Position numbers and translations under genes: made by a program | Shown here: positions 18,620 to 28,428 of the stretch, one piece after another | Layout: each line of letters starts with the position of its first letter | How positions within the stretch are numbered: position 1 is the stretch's first letter | From: Verrucomicrobiota bacterium | Lineage (GTDB): Bacteria; Verrucomicrobiota; Verrucomicrobiia; Limisphaerales; J093 | DNA: 64,000 nt | Assembly: GCA_016871715.1 (NCBI GenBank) | Contig: VHCO01000008.1 | Coordinates: 1-64,000, forward strand | Reading direction: 5' to 3' | The notes under the pieces: generated by a model | The model's database searches: none | What the model was told of the DNA's origin: nothing | The model's input: the letters and a program-made list of their open reading frames with translations, nothing else

Positions 18620-20455
18620 CTACTCGGCCAGGGCCTTTTGCGCGCGGGCCTGGGCGGCGCGTTTGCGTTGGACTTCGTCGAGAATCTTCTTGCGCAGCCG
18701 GAGGTTCTTGGGCGTGGCCTCGACGTACTCGTCGGGCCCGATGTACTCGAGGGCGCGCTCGAGCGACATCTTCAGGGGCACATCCAACTGGATGCCTTTG
18801 CCTTCCCCTTGCGAGCGCATGTTGGTGAGGTGCTTGGCCTTGCAGGGGTTGACCGGGATGTCGTTGTCGCGGGCGTTTTCACCCACGATCATCCCGCGAT
18901 ACACCCGCTCGCCGGGCTCGACGAACAAGCGGCCGCGCTCCTGGTTCGCATTGAGCGCATAGGCCGTGGCGACGCCGTCCTCGATGCTGACCAGCGACCC
19001 GTTTTTGCGCGCGGGGATTTCGCCCCGGTGCGGTCCGTACTCGTGGAAGAGGTGGCTCATGACTCCCAGACCGCGGGTGACGTTCACCAGGTCGCTCTCG
19101 AACCCGATCAAACCGCGCATGGGGATCAACGCCTCGAGGCTCACCTGATCGGCGTGGTGCTGCATGTTGGTGATCTCCGCTTTGCGCAGGCTCAGGTCTT
19201 CGAGGATGGCCCCCAGGTTGTCCTTGGGGATCTCGAGAAACAACCGCTCGATCGGTTCGAGGACTTGGCCTTGCTCGCCTCTCCGGTAGATCACCTCCGG
19301 GCGGGAGACCAGGACTTCATGGCCTTCGCGGCGCATCTGCTCGACCAGAATGGCGATCTGCATCTCGCCCCGGCCGCTCACCAGGAAGATGTTGGGAGCG
19401 GGGGTGTCCGCGACCCGCAGGGCGACGTTGGTTCGCGTCTCCTTGAGCAGACGCTCCTTGAGATGTCGGGCGGTGACCAGTTTACCGTCCTGGCCGGCGA
19501 GCGGTCCGTCGTTCACGGCAAACTCCATTTGGATGGTGGGCGGATCGATGGGTTTGTGAGGTAAGGGGGCGCGCTCCGCGCCATCCACCAGCGTCTCCCC
19601 GATGAACACATCCTCGAAACCGGTCACCCCCACGATGTCGCCCGCATGGGCTTCGGTAACCTCGATGCGTTTGAGGCCCTCGAAGTGGTAGATCATGGTC
19701 ACCTTGGCGGAGGTGCGGCTACCGTCGCCATGAACGCAGACGGCCGGTTGACCCAGCATGATCTTTCCCGAGTAGATCTTCCCAAAGGCGATTCGCCCGA
19801 GGTAATCGCTGTAGTCCAGGTTGGCCACCAACAATTGGAAGCCTTCGCTGGCAAAAGCCCGCGGCGGGGGCACGCGTTTCACGATCGTCTCGAAGAGTGG
19901 CTCCATGGTGCCGCTGACATGATCGAGCTCGTACTTCGCGTAGCCTTCCTTGGCGCTGGCGTAGACAAACGGAAAATCCAGTTGCTCGTCTGTCGCGTGC
20001 AATTGGAGAAACAGATCGAACACCTGGTCGAGCACCTGTTTGGGCGCCGCATTCTCGCGGTCGATCTTGTTGATGACGACAATCGGCTTGGCGCCCGCCT
20101 CGAGCGCCTTGCGCAGCACAAACCGCGTCTGCGCCTGAGGTCCCTCCGCCGCGTCGACCACCAGCAACACCCCGTCGATCATGCTCATCGCGCGCTCGAC
20201 CTCGCCTCCGAAATCCGCATGGCCCGGCGTGTCCACGATGTTCACGTGGAAGTTCTTGTATTTGAAGGCGGCGTTCTTGGCTCGGATGGTGATGCCCTTC
20301 TCCCGCTCGAGGTCCATCGAGTCCATGATGCGCTCTTCCTGAGCGATGGCTTGGTTGGCACGGAAGGTGCCCGACTGCTTGAGCAAGCCGTCGACCAAGG
20401 TCGTCTTCCCATGGTCTACGTGTGCGATAATCGCAATGTTGCGGATGTGCTGCAT
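18620..20455 (-). CDS. typA: Translational GTPase TypA/BipA
   Basis: Start at the ATG at 20455 gives 611 residues, the normal family length; the longer open frame upstream is non-coding. It begins [20 protein letters not shown] (G1), followed by GITIRAK (G2), [16 protein letters not shown] (G3), NKIDR (G4) and SAKEG (G5). Elongation-factor domains II and III and the TypA-specific C-terminal domain follow, with [10 protein letters not shown]-like and [20 protein letters not shown] segments. It binds 70S ribosomes, acts in ribosome assembly and stress or cold adaptation, and is cytoplasmic. It is preceded by a long divergent region with a large inverted repeat. Confidence 0.97.
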   Translation of the reverse strand: MQHIRNIAIIAHVDHGKTTLVDGLLKQSGTFRANQAIAQEERIMDSMDLEREKGITIRAKNAAFKYKNFHVNIVDTPGHADFGGEVERAMSMIDGVLLVVDAAEGPQAQTRFVLRKALEAGAKPIVVINKIDRENAAPKQVLDQVFDLFLQLHATDEQLDFPFVYASAKEGYAKYELDHVSGTMEPLFETIVKRVPPPRAFASEGFQLLVANLDYSDYLGRIAFGKIYSGKIMLGQPAVCVHGDGSRTSAKVTMIYHFEGLKRIEVTEAHAGDIVGVTGFEDVFIGETLVDGAERAPLPHKPIDPPTIQMEFAVNDGPLAGQDGKLVTARHLKERLLKETRTNVALRVADTPAPNIFLVSGRGEMQIAILVEQMRREGHEVLVSRPEVIYRRGEQGQVLEPIERLFLEIPKDNLGAILEDLSLRKAEITNMQHHADQVSLEALIPMRGLIGFESDLVNVTRGLGVMSHLFHEYGPHRGEIPARKNGSLVSIEDGVATAYALNANQERGRLFVEPGERVYRGMIVGENARDNDIPVNPCKAKHLTNMRSQGEGKGIQLDVPLKMSLERALEYIGPDEYVEATPKNLRLRKKILDEVQRKRAAQARAQKALAE

Positions 20456-21087
20456 ACTCGATCGCTGTCTTCCCAGGGTCCAGGCGGCCGACCGCCGCCA
20501 CGCGTCCCCACGATGCACCCTGAAGGTGTTGCCCGGTTGGAACCCGCTCCGGCTCCCATCGTCTTGGGGCGAAGCCGTACCTGCCGGGCTGCCCTCCGAG
20601 GTACGGGCTAACTCGACCTCGGGAACGACGGCAAGTTGCCGGTAGGCCGCGCAGTCCGCTGCGCGCCGAAAACCGCAAAGGACCCAAAAGGCCGCGGCGC
20701 GCAGCGGACTGCGCGCCCTACCGCCGACGGGTCGTCCATCGCGGCGACTGGCGAGTAATGTGGCCCCGCGCCCTAAAACGTCAAGCGCCACGATGCCTCC
20801 GCCCGCTCCGGCGCAACGCGTCGAGGTCGAGGAGCGCCAGCAGGACCTCGATCGTGCTCCGGCGATCGTCGAGATCTCACCGGCCGGTCGGGGATGGCTC
20901 GGCTGGGATGTGCCCCAGAGCCTGGAAGTGAGTGGACGCGAGCGGGCGTGCCGGTCATAGTGAGCGCATGGACCCAGTGAATAGACCACGGACCGCAGCG
21001 CGCCACTTCGCAACGGCCCCTGACGTGACCGTGGCCGGTTGGCCAGGACCGCGAGGATTGGCCCGAGGCGGAGGCGCGCTGGGGGGA
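20456..21087. other. Divergent intergenic region between typA and the HzsA-related gene
   Basis: About 630 bases without a supported gene. It must contain the typA promoter (-) and the promoter of the HzsA-related gene (+). The main structure is a near-perfect 27-base inverted repeat (20641-20722, listed separately). Open frames that run through it are Arg/Pro- or Ala/Gly-rich extensions of the flanking genes without similarity to the families. A possible earlier start for the plus-strand gene at 20968 lies inside. Confidence 0.4.
20641..20722. repeat. 27-base inverted repeat (REP-like hairpin)
   Basis: The left arm 20641-20667 and the right arm 20696-20722 pair at 26 of 27 positions around a 28-base spacer. 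The ends read GGTAGG and CCTACC, and the core contains GCGCAGTCCGCTGCGC, itself nearly palindromic. Such GTAGG-ending GC-rich palindromes resemble the dispersed REP-type repeats of GC-rich verrucomicrobia. It lies between divergent promoters, so it is unlikely to be a simple terminator. Confidence 0.65.
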
Positions 21088-23490
21088 ATGCGGGTGCGGG
21101 CGCTCGCGGGCGCGTTGGCGGGGTTGGGCTTGGCCGGTTTGGCTTCCGGTTGGGCAGCGGAGCCAGCGCCGGATCGAGCGTCGGATGCAGCGGCCACCGC
21201 GGCGCTGCTGGCTAACCCGCTGATTCAACAACAGGAGATTCTGTTTGTGGTGCGGCGGCAGTACGCGCCGGACCATCACAACACGGCGACGTTTTTCCCC
21301 AAGGCACGCACCGAATACAACAACGGCAAGTTCACGGGTGGAGGGGCCCTCAAGGCCATCGACCTTCGTGCGGGTGGCCGTGTGCGCACACTGATTGAGT
21401 TGCCCGAGGGGGTGGTGCGCGATCCGGACGTCCATTTCGACGGTGAGAGGGTGGTGTTTGCGATGCGGCGCGGTTGGGGGGACAGCTATCACTTGTACGA
21501 GATCGGGGCGGACGGCACGGGTTTACGGCAGCTGACCTTTGCGGAGGATGTGGACGACTTCGATCCGGTGTATCTGCCGGATGGCGGCATCGTCTTTTCG
21601 TCCACGCGCGAGCCGAAGTACTGCATGTGCAATCGTCACATCATGGCGAACCTCTACCGGATGGACGCTGACGGAGCCAACATCCACCAGATCGGCAAGA
21701 GCACCCTGTTCGAGGGGCATGCGGCCTTGCTGCCGGACGGCCGGCTGCTGTACGACCGCTGGGAGTACGTGGACCGCAACTTCGGCGACGCGCAGGGGCT
21801 CTGGACAGTCAACCCGGATGGCACCGGACCCGCGGTGTACTGGGGCAACAATACGCCGTCGCCGGGAGCCGTCCTCGAGGGGCGGGCCGTGCCCGGGACG
21901 CAACGGGTCCTGTGCGTCTTTAGCTCGTGTCATGACCGGCCCTGGGGGGCGCTGGCCCTGATCGACCGGCGCTTGGGCCTGGACGGCCGCGCGGCGGTGG
22001 TTCGGACCTGGCCGGCGGAGGCGGTCGACCGGGTGCAGGATACGGGCTGGGAACTGTTCGACGCGTTCGTGTCCGTGCAGCCTAAGTACGAAGATCCGTA
22101 TCCGCTGGACGAGGGCCACTTCTTGTGTGCGCGGATGACGGGCTCGGGCGAAGCGATGGGGATTCACCTACTGGACCTTTTTGGCCACGAGACTCTCGTC
22201 CATGCGGAACCGCCGGGATGTTTCGATCCCATGCCCCTGGGACCGCGGCCGCGGCCGCCGCTGCTGCCGACCCGACGCGATTTCGCCCAGGGCGAGGGCG
22301 TTTTTTACATCGCGGACGTCTATGAAGGGGCGCCGATGCGGGGGGTAGCGCGCGGGACCGTCAAGGAGTTGCGGGTGATCGAGTCGCCCGAGAAGCGCTA
22401 CTGGACCGAACCCGCGTGGAACGGCCAGGGTCAGATGGCGCCGGCGATGAACTGGCACGACTTCAACAACAAGCGCATTTTGGGCACGGTGCCGGTCGAA
22501 GCGGACGGCTCGGCCGCATTCGCGGTGCCGGCCGACACGTTTGTCTACTTCCAACTCCTCGACGAGCGGGGTCGGATGGTCGCCTCGATGCGTAGTGGCA
22601 CCCAGGTGCAGGCGGGCGAACGGGCGGGTTGTGTCGGGTGCCACGACCACCGCCGTCAGGCGCCTTCGGTCGGGCAGGGGCTGCGGGCGTTGGCCTTCGA
22701 GCGGCCACCCACTCGGCTCGAGGGCTGGCACGGGCCGCCGCGCCTGTTCAATTACTTAGCGGAAGTCCAGCCGGTGTGGGACCGCCATTGCGTTGGGTGC
22801 CACGACTTCGGGCGCGAGGCGGAAACCAAAGTGAATTTGGCTGGGGACCGGGACCTGGTTTTCAACGCGTCTTACAACGAGCTCTGGCGGAAGAAGCTCG
22901 TTGCGGCGGTGGGAGCGGGGCCGGCGCAGACCCAGCCGGCGTACGCATGGGGGGCGCACCGCAGTCGCCTGGTCGAGTATCTTGGACCGGAGCACTACGC
23001 GGTCCAGCTTACGGCTGAGGAAATCGACCGGGTGGTGACCTGGATCGATCTCAACGCCCCGTATTACCCCTCCTACGCGAGTGCATACCCGGCCAACCCC
23101 GCGGGCCGCTCGCCGCTGACCGGCGCTGAGTTAGCCCGGCTCGAGGCGTTGACGGGTGTGGCGCTGCGGAAACAGATGTCGTGGAACGGCAACCGCGGCC
23201 CGCAAGTCAGCTTCGACCGCCCCGACCGCAGCCCTTGCTTGCTGGGGATCGGCGACCCGGACACCCCAGGCTACCGCGAGGCGCTTGCCTTGATCGAGCT
23301 CGGCCGCGAGCGGCTGCGCGAGCGGCCTGAGGCGGACCAGGATGGTTTTGTGGCGTGTGCGACCGACCAATGGCGTGAGCAGCTCTATGGCGCCCGCCGG
23401 GCGCTCGAGGAGCGGAGTCGCACGGCCATTCGGGAGGGGCGGAAGGTCTATGACCAACCGCCTCCCATGGCGGCCGGGTCGGGGGAGTAG
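21088..23490 (+). CDS. HzsA-related dihaem c-type cytochrome
   Basis: Starting at 21088 the protein has 800 residues and a clear signal peptide ([20 protein letters not shown]). The N-terminal half resembles a beta-propeller, with TolB-like strands such as [20 protein letters not shown] and [18 protein letters not shown]. Two haem c motifs follow: CVGCHDH at about residues 515-521 and CVGCHDF at about 568-574. This layout matches the HzsA-related family (hydrazine synthase alpha-subunit middle-domain relatives) common in planctomycetes and verrucomicrobia, whose true role is unknown. The genuine beta/gamma subunits are absent, so hydrazine synthesis is not implied. Predicted periplasmic, perhaps binding or oxidising a small molecule or sugar. 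Confidence 0.85.
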   Translation: MRVRALAGALAGLGLAGLASGWAAEPAPDRASDAAATAALLANPLIQQQEILFVVRRQYAPDHHNTATFFPKARTEYNNGKFTGGGALKAIDLRAGGRVRTLIELPEGVVRDPDVHFDGERVVFAMRRGWGDSYHLYEIGADGTGLRQLTFAEDVDDFDPVYLPDGGIVFSSTREPKYCMCNRHIMANLYRMDADGANIHQIGKSTLFEGHAALLPDGRLLYDRWEYVDRNFGDAQGLWTVNPDGTGPAVYWGNNTPSPGAVLEGRAVPGTQRVLCVFSSCHDRPWGALALIDRRLGLDGRAAVVRTWPAEAVDRVQDTGWELFDAFVSVQPKYEDPYPLDEGHFLCARMTGSGEAMGIHLLDLFGHETLVHAEPPGCFDPMPLGPRPRPPLLPTRRDFAQGEGVFYIADVYEGAPMRGVARGTVKELRVIESPEKRYWTEPAWNGQGQMAPAMNWHDFNNKRILGTVPVEADGSAAFAVPADTFVYFQLLDERGRMVASMRSGTQVQAGERAGCVGCHDHRRQAPSVGQGLRALAFERPPTRLEGWHGPPRLFNYLAEVQPVWDRHCVGCHDFGREAETKVNLAGDRDLVFNASYNELWRKKLVAAVGAGPAQTQPAYAWGAHRSRLVEYLGPEHYAVQLTAEEIDRVVTWIDLNAPYYPSYASAYPANPAGRSPLTGAELARLEALTGVALRKQMSWNGNRGPQVSFDRPDRSPCLLGIGDPDTPGYREALALIELGRERLRERPEADQDGFVACATDQWREQLYGARRALEERSRTAIREGRKVYDQPPPMAAGSGE

Positions 23491-23553
23491 GCGGCTGGCG
23501 TCGGTGCTGTCCGCACTTGCCAAGGGCGGGGGGTTTACCTAGTTTGCCGCCGC

Positions 23554-24873
23554 ATGAACACGTCCATCCGGATCCGGCTTTTCCTCATGATGGTGCTGGA
23601 GTTTGTGATTTGGGGGGCCTGGCTGCCGTTGATTTACGGTTATCTGCCGAGCCTAGGCTTTACGCCGGGGGAACAGGCGTGGGTGCTGAACACCTTCCCG
23701 ATCGCGGCGATCGTGGGGATGTTCTTCAGCAACCAGTTTGCGGACCGGAGTTTTGCAGCGGAGAAGTTCCTGGCGTTCAGTCATCTGGTGGGCGGGCTAG
23801 CCATCCTCGCGCTGGGGTTCACGCGGTCGTTTTGGCCGTTCTTCCTCCTCATGCTCGTTCATTGTCTCCTTTACGTGCCGACCATTTCGATCTGCAACTC
23901 GATCGCCTTCGCGAACCTCAAGGATCCGCAGAAGGAGTTCGGGTTGGTGCGGATGGGAGGGACGATCGGTTGGATCCTGGCCGCGTGGCCGTTTACGTTC
24001 ATTTTGGTGGATTGGGACAAGGTGCAAGCGGCGAACCCGGCTGGGCTCATCGACTGGTTGGGGACGGTGCTGGGGTCGGGCTTGACGGGGCAGGCGCTGC
24101 AAGATGCGACGCGCTGGACGTACATTGTGGCCGGGGTGGTGTCGTTGGTGCTGGCGGGGTACAGCCTAACGCTCCCCCACACGCCGCCGAAGAAGGCCGG
24201 CGAGGGCGCCGTCGAGCGGTTGGCGTGGCTCGAGGCGGTGAAGTTGTTGCGGCACCCATTCATGATGGTGTTGTGGGTGGTGACGTTCGTGGACGCGTTC
24301 ATTTTGTATTCGTACTTCAACTGGACCGGGGTGTTCTTGGGGAGCGACGCCGTGGGGATCCCGGGCAACTGGATCATGCCCGTGATGAGCGTCAGCCAAG
24401 TGGCGGAGATCGTCACGATGGTCATCCTGGGGATCACCCTCAAGAAGCTTGGCTGGCGCGTCACGATGGTGGTGGGGATCCTGGGCCACGCGTTGCGCTT
24501 TGGCATCTACGCCTATTTCCCCGACCAAGCCTGGCTGATCGTGGCGGTCCAGTTGGTGCACGGGGTGTGTTACGCGTTCTTCTTCGCGACCGTGTACATT
24601 TTCGTGGACGCTTACTTCCCGAAAGACGTGCGGGCCAGCGCCCAGGGCCTGTTCAACATGATGATCCTGGGCGTGGGGGCCCTGGCGGCGAACTCCCTCT
24701 GCCCGTGGCTGCTGCAGAAGGTCTACACGGTCGACGGCGTCACCGACTACAAGTCGTTGTTCCTCTTGCCTTGCTTCATCTCTTTCGCGGCGGCAGTGGT
24801 CTTGATGCTCTGCTTCCACCCGCCGGCGAAACCCGAAACGACCGGCGGCGGCACGCCCGCCCCGGCCCACTAG
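23554..24873 (+). CDS. MFS transporter, nucleoside:H+ symporter (NupG/XapB-like) family
   Basis: 439 residues with about 12 hydrophobic helices. The start [21 protein letters not shown], with [16 protein letters not shown], is typical of nucleoside H+ symporter-like MFS proteins that are frequent in Planctomycetes and Verrucomicrobia next to sugar-isomerase genes. Loop motif [16 protein letters not shown] matches the RxxGxxG element of the family. It probably imports a nucleoside or sugar-like compound across the inner membrane. The next gene encodes an exported TIM-barrel sugar isomerase-like protein, so the real substrate may be a sugar derivative. A short GC hairpin with six T residues follows the stop. 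Confidence 0.88.
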   Translation: MNTSIRIRLFLMMVLEFVIWGAWLPLIYGYLPSLGFTPGEQAWVLNTFPIAAIVGMFFSNQFADRSFAAEKFLAFSHLVGGLAILALGFTRSFWPFFLLMLVHCLLYVPTISICNSIAFANLKDPQKEFGLVRMGGTIGWILAAWPFTFILVDWDKVQAANPAGLIDWLGTVLGSGLTGQALQDATRWTYIVAGVVSLVLAGYSLTLPHTPPKKAGEGAVERLAWLEAVKLLRHPFMMVLWVVTFVDAFILYSYFNWTGVFLGSDAVGIPGNWIMPVMSVSQVAEIVTMVILGITLKKLGWRVTMVVGILGHALRFGIYAYFPDQAWLIVAVQLVHGVCYAFFFATVYIFVDAYFPKDVRASAQGLFNMMILGVGALAANSLCPWLLQKVYTVDGVTDYKSLFLLPCFISFAAAVVLMLCFHPPAKPETTGGGTPAPAH

Positions 24874-24882
24874 GCCGCCGGT

Positions 24883-24900
24883 CGGGCGAGCCCGTTTTTT
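24883..24900 (+). terminator. Probable intrinsic terminator after the MFS gene
   Basis: CGGG (24883-24886) pairs with CCCG (24891-24894) around a 4-base loop and is followed directly by six T residues (24895-24900). The stem is short but pure GC. It lies 9 bases after the MFS stop and before the next start at 24936. Confidence 0.5.
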
Positions 24901-24935
24901 GGCGGACAACTCAACTTCACGATTCGAACCCCTTT

Positions 24936-25889
24936 ATGATGCTTCCTCGTCGCGATCGCCGGACTTTTATGAAACAAACCGCGCTGGCGACCGCCGGCCT
25001 CGGCCTGGTGGGCGTCGGCTCTCGCCGCGTCGGGGCGGCGGAGCGGCGCCAGCCCTTCCTGATCTCGCTGGCGGAATGGTCGTTGCACCGCACACTCTTC
25101 AGCCGGAAGCTGGATCACTTGGATTTCCCGCGCGTGGCCAAGGCGGACTTTGGCCTCGACGCGATCGAACTGGTGAACCAGTTCTTCAAAGACAAGGCCA
25201 AGGATACCGGCCACCTCACCGAGTTCCGCAAGCGCGCCAAGGATCAGGGGGTGCGCATCCTGCTGATCATGGTGGACGGCGAGGGGGCGTTAGGCGAACC
25301 CGACGAGGCCAAGCGGAAGCAGGCGGTCGAGAACCACTACAAGTGGATCGAGGCGGCGAAGTTCTTCGGCTGCCACTCGATTCGCGTCAACGCGGAAACG
25401 CACGCCGTGGGCAGTTACGACGAGCAGATGGCGCGTGCGGCCGACGGGTTGCGGCGGCTCGCCGAGTACGCGGCGCGGCACGGCCTGAACGTCCTGGTCG
25501 AGAACCACGGCCACCTCTCCTCGAACGGCGCCTGGCTGGCGGGGGTCATGAAGCAGGTGGACCTCCCCAACTGCGGCACGCTGCCTGACTTTGGCAACTT
25601 CCGCATCCGCGACCAGGAAGAGTACGACCGCTACCAGGGCGTGGCGGAGCTGATGCCCTTTGCCAAAGCGGTGAGCGCCAAGAGCCACGACTTCGACAGC
25701 GAAGGCAACGAAATCCACACGGACTATCGCCGGATGCTCAAACTGGTGCTCGCCGCCGGTTACCGCGGTTATGTGGGCATCGAGTACGAAGGCAGCCGGC
25801 TGAGCGAGGCGGACGGCATCCGGGCGACCTTGCGTCTGCTCGAGAAAGTGCGCGCAGAACTGGCGGCCAACGGCGGCGCGCCCGCTTAA
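24936..25889 (+). CDS. Tat-exported sugar phosphate isomerase/epimerase-like TIM-barrel protein
   Basis: 317 residues starting [20 protein letters not shown]: RRxFMK followed by a hydrophobic stretch is a Tat signal. The mature part is an AP-endonuclease-2/xylose-isomerase-like TIM barrel with [30 protein letters not shown]-like [10 protein letters not shown] and YVGIEYEGS; the Glu, His and Asp residues in these strands would bind a divalent metal. Homologues are abundant in PVC bacteria, are usually assigned to sugar metabolism, and their substrates are mostly unknown. It follows an MFS transporter, suggesting uptake and processing of the same sugar-like compound. Start at 24936 or 24939 is equivalent in practice. 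Confidence 0.85.
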   Translation: MMLPRRDRRTFMKQTALATAGLGLVGVGSRRVGAAERRQPFLISLAEWSLHRTLFSRKLDHLDFPRVAKADFGLDAIELVNQFFKDKAKDTGHLTEFRKRAKDQGVRILLIMVDGEGALGEPDEAKRKQAVENHYKWIEAAKFFGCHSIRVNAETHAVGSYDEQMARAADGLRRLAEYAARHGLNVLVENHGHLSSNGAWLAGVMKQVDLPNCGTLPDFGNFRIRDQEEYDRYQGVAELMPFAKAVSAKSHDFDSEGNEIHTDYRRMLKLVLAAGYRGYVGIEYEGSRLSEADGIRATLRLLEKVRAELAANGGAPA

Positions 25890-25900
25890 TCGCCGAGCCC

Positions 25901-26053
25901 ATGTGGGCGTTGCTCCAAGAGTTCCTGCTCTTTCTCCGGCAGGAGAAGAAATGGTGGTTGGTGCCGCTGGTGATTGTGTTGGTGGCGGTGGGGGCGCTGC
26001 TGGTCTTCAGCTCGAGCTCGGGCATCGCCTGGGCGCTCTACCCGTTCATGTGA
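25901..26053 (+). CDS. Small DUF5989-family membrane protein
   Basis: A 50-residue reading frame beginning MWALLQEFLLFLRQEKKWWL, then one membrane helix (VPLVIVLVAVGALLVF) and a short tail SSSGIAWALYPFM. This is the DUF5989 pattern: an amphipathic start with the KKWWL motif and a single helix. In many genomes it is found next to a carbamoyltransferase and an SxtJ-like membrane protein, exactly as here (62 bases before the carbamoyltransferase). It may anchor or support that enzyme at the membrane; its biochemical function is not known. It starts 11 bases after the preceding stop. Confidence 0.8.
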   Translation: MWALLQEFLLFLRQEKKWWLVPLVIVLVAVGALLVFSSSSGIAWALYPFM

Positions 26054-26115
26054 GCTCGGCCCACCAGCCCGCGTTGCCCAAAGGCGGAGGGCGGATGGCC
26101 GAGGGGCCGTAACCC

Positions 26116-27954
26116 GTGCCTGCCGCCCCTTACATTCTCGGTCTCTCGGCTTACTATCACGACGCGGCGGCGGCGTTGACACGCGGCGGCGAGATTCTGG
26201 CGGCCGCGCAGGAGGAGCGGTTCACGCGGCGCAAGAACGACGAGCGGTTCCCTGCGCAGGCCATCGCCTATTGCCTGCGTCAGGCCGGGCTGACGCTGCG
26301 GCAGCTTGACGCGGTGGTCTTCTATGACAAGCCGATCCTCAAATTTGCCCGTTTGCTCGAGAGCTATTTGGCCGTGGCGCCGGCGGGTCTAGGGGTCTTC
26401 CCCCGGATTGTGCCGAGTTGGCTGACCGAGAAGCTGGATTTGCGCAAGACGCTGCGCCGCGAGTTGCCGGAGTTGCGGGAGGACTGCGCCCTGCTCTTTA
26501 CGGAGCACCACCAGGCGCATGCGGCGAGCGCGTTTTACCCCTCGCCGTTCCGCGCAGCAGCGATCTTGACCATCGACGGCGTGGGGGAGTGGGCCACCAC
26601 AGCGATTGGCCGCGGCGAAGGCAACCAGATCGCGCCGCTCAAGGAAGTCCGCTTTCCGCATTCGTTGGGTTTGTTGTACTCGGCCTTCACGGCCTACTGC
26701 GGCTTTCGGATCAACTCGGGCGAGTACAAACTGATGGGACTGGCCCCCTACGGCGAGCCCAAGTACGCCGAGGCGATTCGTCGCGAGCTGCTGCAAGTGC
26801 ACGAGGACGGGTCTTTCTGGTTGAACCTCGATTACTTCCACTTCCTGCGAGGAACAACGATGACCAACGAGCGGTTTCACACGCTGTTCGGCGGGCCACC
26901 GCGCGCGCCGGAAGGACCGCTCGAGCCGCGGCACTTGGACCTGGCGCGCTCGATTCAGGTGGTGACCGAAGAGGCGGTCCTAAAGCTGGCGCGGCACGCA
27001 TGCGCGGCGACCGGTCTGAGGCACCTTTGCCTGGCGGGGGGCGTGGCACTGAACTGCGTGGCCAACGGCCGTATTTTGCGCGCGGGCATCTGCGAGCGGC
27101 TCTGGATTCAGCCGGCGGCCAGCGATGCCGGCGGGGCGCTGGGCGCGGCCCTGGCCGCTTGGCACCTCCACTATGGCGGCACGCGCGCGGTCGGAGGGGC
27201 GTCGGGTAGCGACGGCGGGGACGCGATGCAGGCGGCGTTGCTGGGGCCGGCGTACACGGACGAGGAAATCGCCCTGACCCTGCGCGGTCATCAGGCGGTC
27301 TACCAACGCCTCGACCGCGCCCAGCTCCTCGATCGCACGGTCGAGCTGCTCGCGGCCGAGAAGGTCGTGGGCTGGTTCCAGGGCCGCATGGAGTTCGGCC
27401 CGCGTGCCTTGGGTAACCGGTCGATCCTCGGCGATCCGCGCTCGCCGCGCATGCAATCGGCCATGAACCTCAAGGTCAAGTTCCGGGAGTCCTTTCGGCC
27501 CTTCGCGCCGGTCGTCCGCCGCGCACGCGCGGCCGACTACTTCGAGCTAACCGCCGACTCGCCGTACATGTTGTTGGTGGCGCCAGTACGCCCCGAATTA
27601 CGGCAGCCGCTCCCGCCCGGCGTTACGGGCTTGGCCCTGCTCAAGGAGGCCCGTTCGACCCTCCCGGCGGTCACCCATGTGGACTACTCCGCGCGCGTCC
27701 AAACGGTGACGCGGGAGCAGAACCCGCTGCTGGACGAGCTGCTCGAGCGCTGGGAAGCGGCCACGGGTTGCGCGGTGTTGGTGAACACGTCGTTCAATGT
27801 GCGCGGCGAACCGATCGTGTGTACCCCGGACGATGCCTACCGCTGCTTTGTCAACACGGAGATGGACTACCTGGCGATGGGGAGTTACCTGCTCGATCGC
27901 ACCGCCCAACCCCAGCAGCGCCTCGCGCGACGGGTCGCCCCGCAGCCGGACTGA
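26116..27954 (+). CDS. Carbamoyltransferase (NodU/CmcH family)
   Basis: 612 residues from a GTG start. The N-terminal YrdC-unlike, Kae1-like ATPase domain has YHDAAAALTRGGEILAAAQEER and LFTEHHQAHAASAFYPS with the conserved His pair that binds metal and carbamoyl adenylate. The C-terminal part has GWFQGRMEFGPRALGNRSIL and NTSFNVRGEPIV. Enzymes of this family form carbamoyl-adenylate from carbamoyl phosphate and ATP and transfer the group to a hydroxyl of a sugar, antibiotic or lipid. It is sandwiched between DUF5989 and SxtJ genes, so the product probably acts at the membrane. The acceptor is unknown, and could be a glycan of the kind made at the start of this window. Confidence 0.93.
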   Translation: MPAAPYILGLSAYYHDAAAALTRGGEILAAAQEERFTRRKNDERFPAQAIAYCLRQAGLTLRQLDAVVFYDKPILKFARLLESYLAVAPAGLGVFPRIVPSWLTEKLDLRKTLRRELPELREDCALLFTEHHQAHAASAFYPSPFRAAAILTIDGVGEWATTAIGRGEGNQIAPLKEVRFPHSLGLLYSAFTAYCGFRINSGEYKLMGLAPYGEPKYAEAIRRELLQVHEDGSFWLNLDYFHFLRGTTMTNERFHTLFGGPPRAPEGPLEPRHLDLARSIQVVTEEAVLKLARHACAATGLRHLCLAGGVALNCVANGRILRAGICERLWIQPAASDAGGALGAALAAWHLHYGGTRAVGGASGSDGGDAMQAALLGPAYTDEEIALTLRGHQAVYQRLDRAQLLDRTVELLAAEKVVGWFQGRMEFGPRALGNRSILGDPRSPRMQSAMNLKVKFRESFRPFAPVVRRARAADYFELTADSPYMLLVAPVRPELRQPLPPGVTGLALLKEARSTLPAVTHVDYSARVQTVTREQNPLLDELLERWEAATGCAVLVNTSFNVRGEPIVCTPDDAYRCFVNTEMDYLAMGSYLLDRTAQPQQRLARRVAPQPD

Positions 27955-27958
27955 GCCG

Positions 27959-28360
27959 ATGAAACTCCAGCTCAAAGAGAACCCGACCGAGTGGGTCAAG
28001 TTCGTGCTGAGCGTCGCCGCCGCCGCGACAGTCGTCGGACTGCTCTTATGGTGGCGGCAGGTGCTACCGGGGCGATGGCTCGGCGGGTGGGTGGGGTTAT
28101 GGGCGTTGACGGCCCTGCTCTGCCTGTTGCAGCCGCGTTGGTTCCGGGGCTTCTACCGCGCCGGCATGAGATTGAGCTTTCGGCTGGGCCAATTCATGGG
28201 CTGGTGGTTGTTGACCCTGTTCTTCTTGCTGGCACTCACTCCCATGGGCTGGCTGCTCCGGTTCCTGGGCAAAGACCTGCTTGGCTTGAAGCGGCCGCCG
28301 TCCCACTCGACCCAGTGGCGCCCCGCCCGCCCCTCGACCCAGCTCGAACGAATGTTCTGA
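27959..28360 (+). CDS. SxtJ-family small membrane protein
   Basis: 133 residues beginning MKLQLKENPTEWVKFVLSVA, a start typical of the SxtJ family. Three or four hydrophobic stretches follow, including LGGWVGLWALTALLCLL and FMGWWLLTLFFLLALTPMGW, with a final charged tail containing LGLKRP. SxtJ genes accompany carbamoyltransferases far outside saxitoxin producers; the role is unknown, possibly holding the enzyme or its lipid-linked substrate at the membrane. It starts 4 bases after the carbamoyltransferase stop and belongs to the same operon. Confidence 0.82.
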   Translation: MKLQLKENPTEWVKFVLSVAAAATVVGLLLWWRQVLPGRWLGGWVGLWALTALLCLLQPRWFRGFYRAGMRLSFRLGQFMGWWLLTLFFLLALTPMGWLLRFLGKDLLGLKRPPSHSTQWRPARPSTQLERMF

Positions 28361-28428
28361 ACGGAACGGGCGGCCGCCGTCGAGAGCGTCGTTGCCAAGG
28401 CGCCGACCCGTGTCATAGCTTGGCGCCC

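Noticed and set aside
21088-23490. Hydrazine synthase and anammox metabolism
   Set aside because: Only an HzsA-related protein is present, with two haem motifs but no beta/gamma subunits or other anammox genes.
24936-25889. Second iolE or iolI copy
   Set aside because: Shares the TIM-barrel fold only; it has a Tat signal and lacks the FHHHGAGYVE signature of the inosose dehydratase.
25901-28360. Saxitoxin biosynthesis
   Set aside because: SxtJ and carbamoyltransferase homologues are widespread; no sxtA-type polyketide synthase or amidinotransferase nearby.
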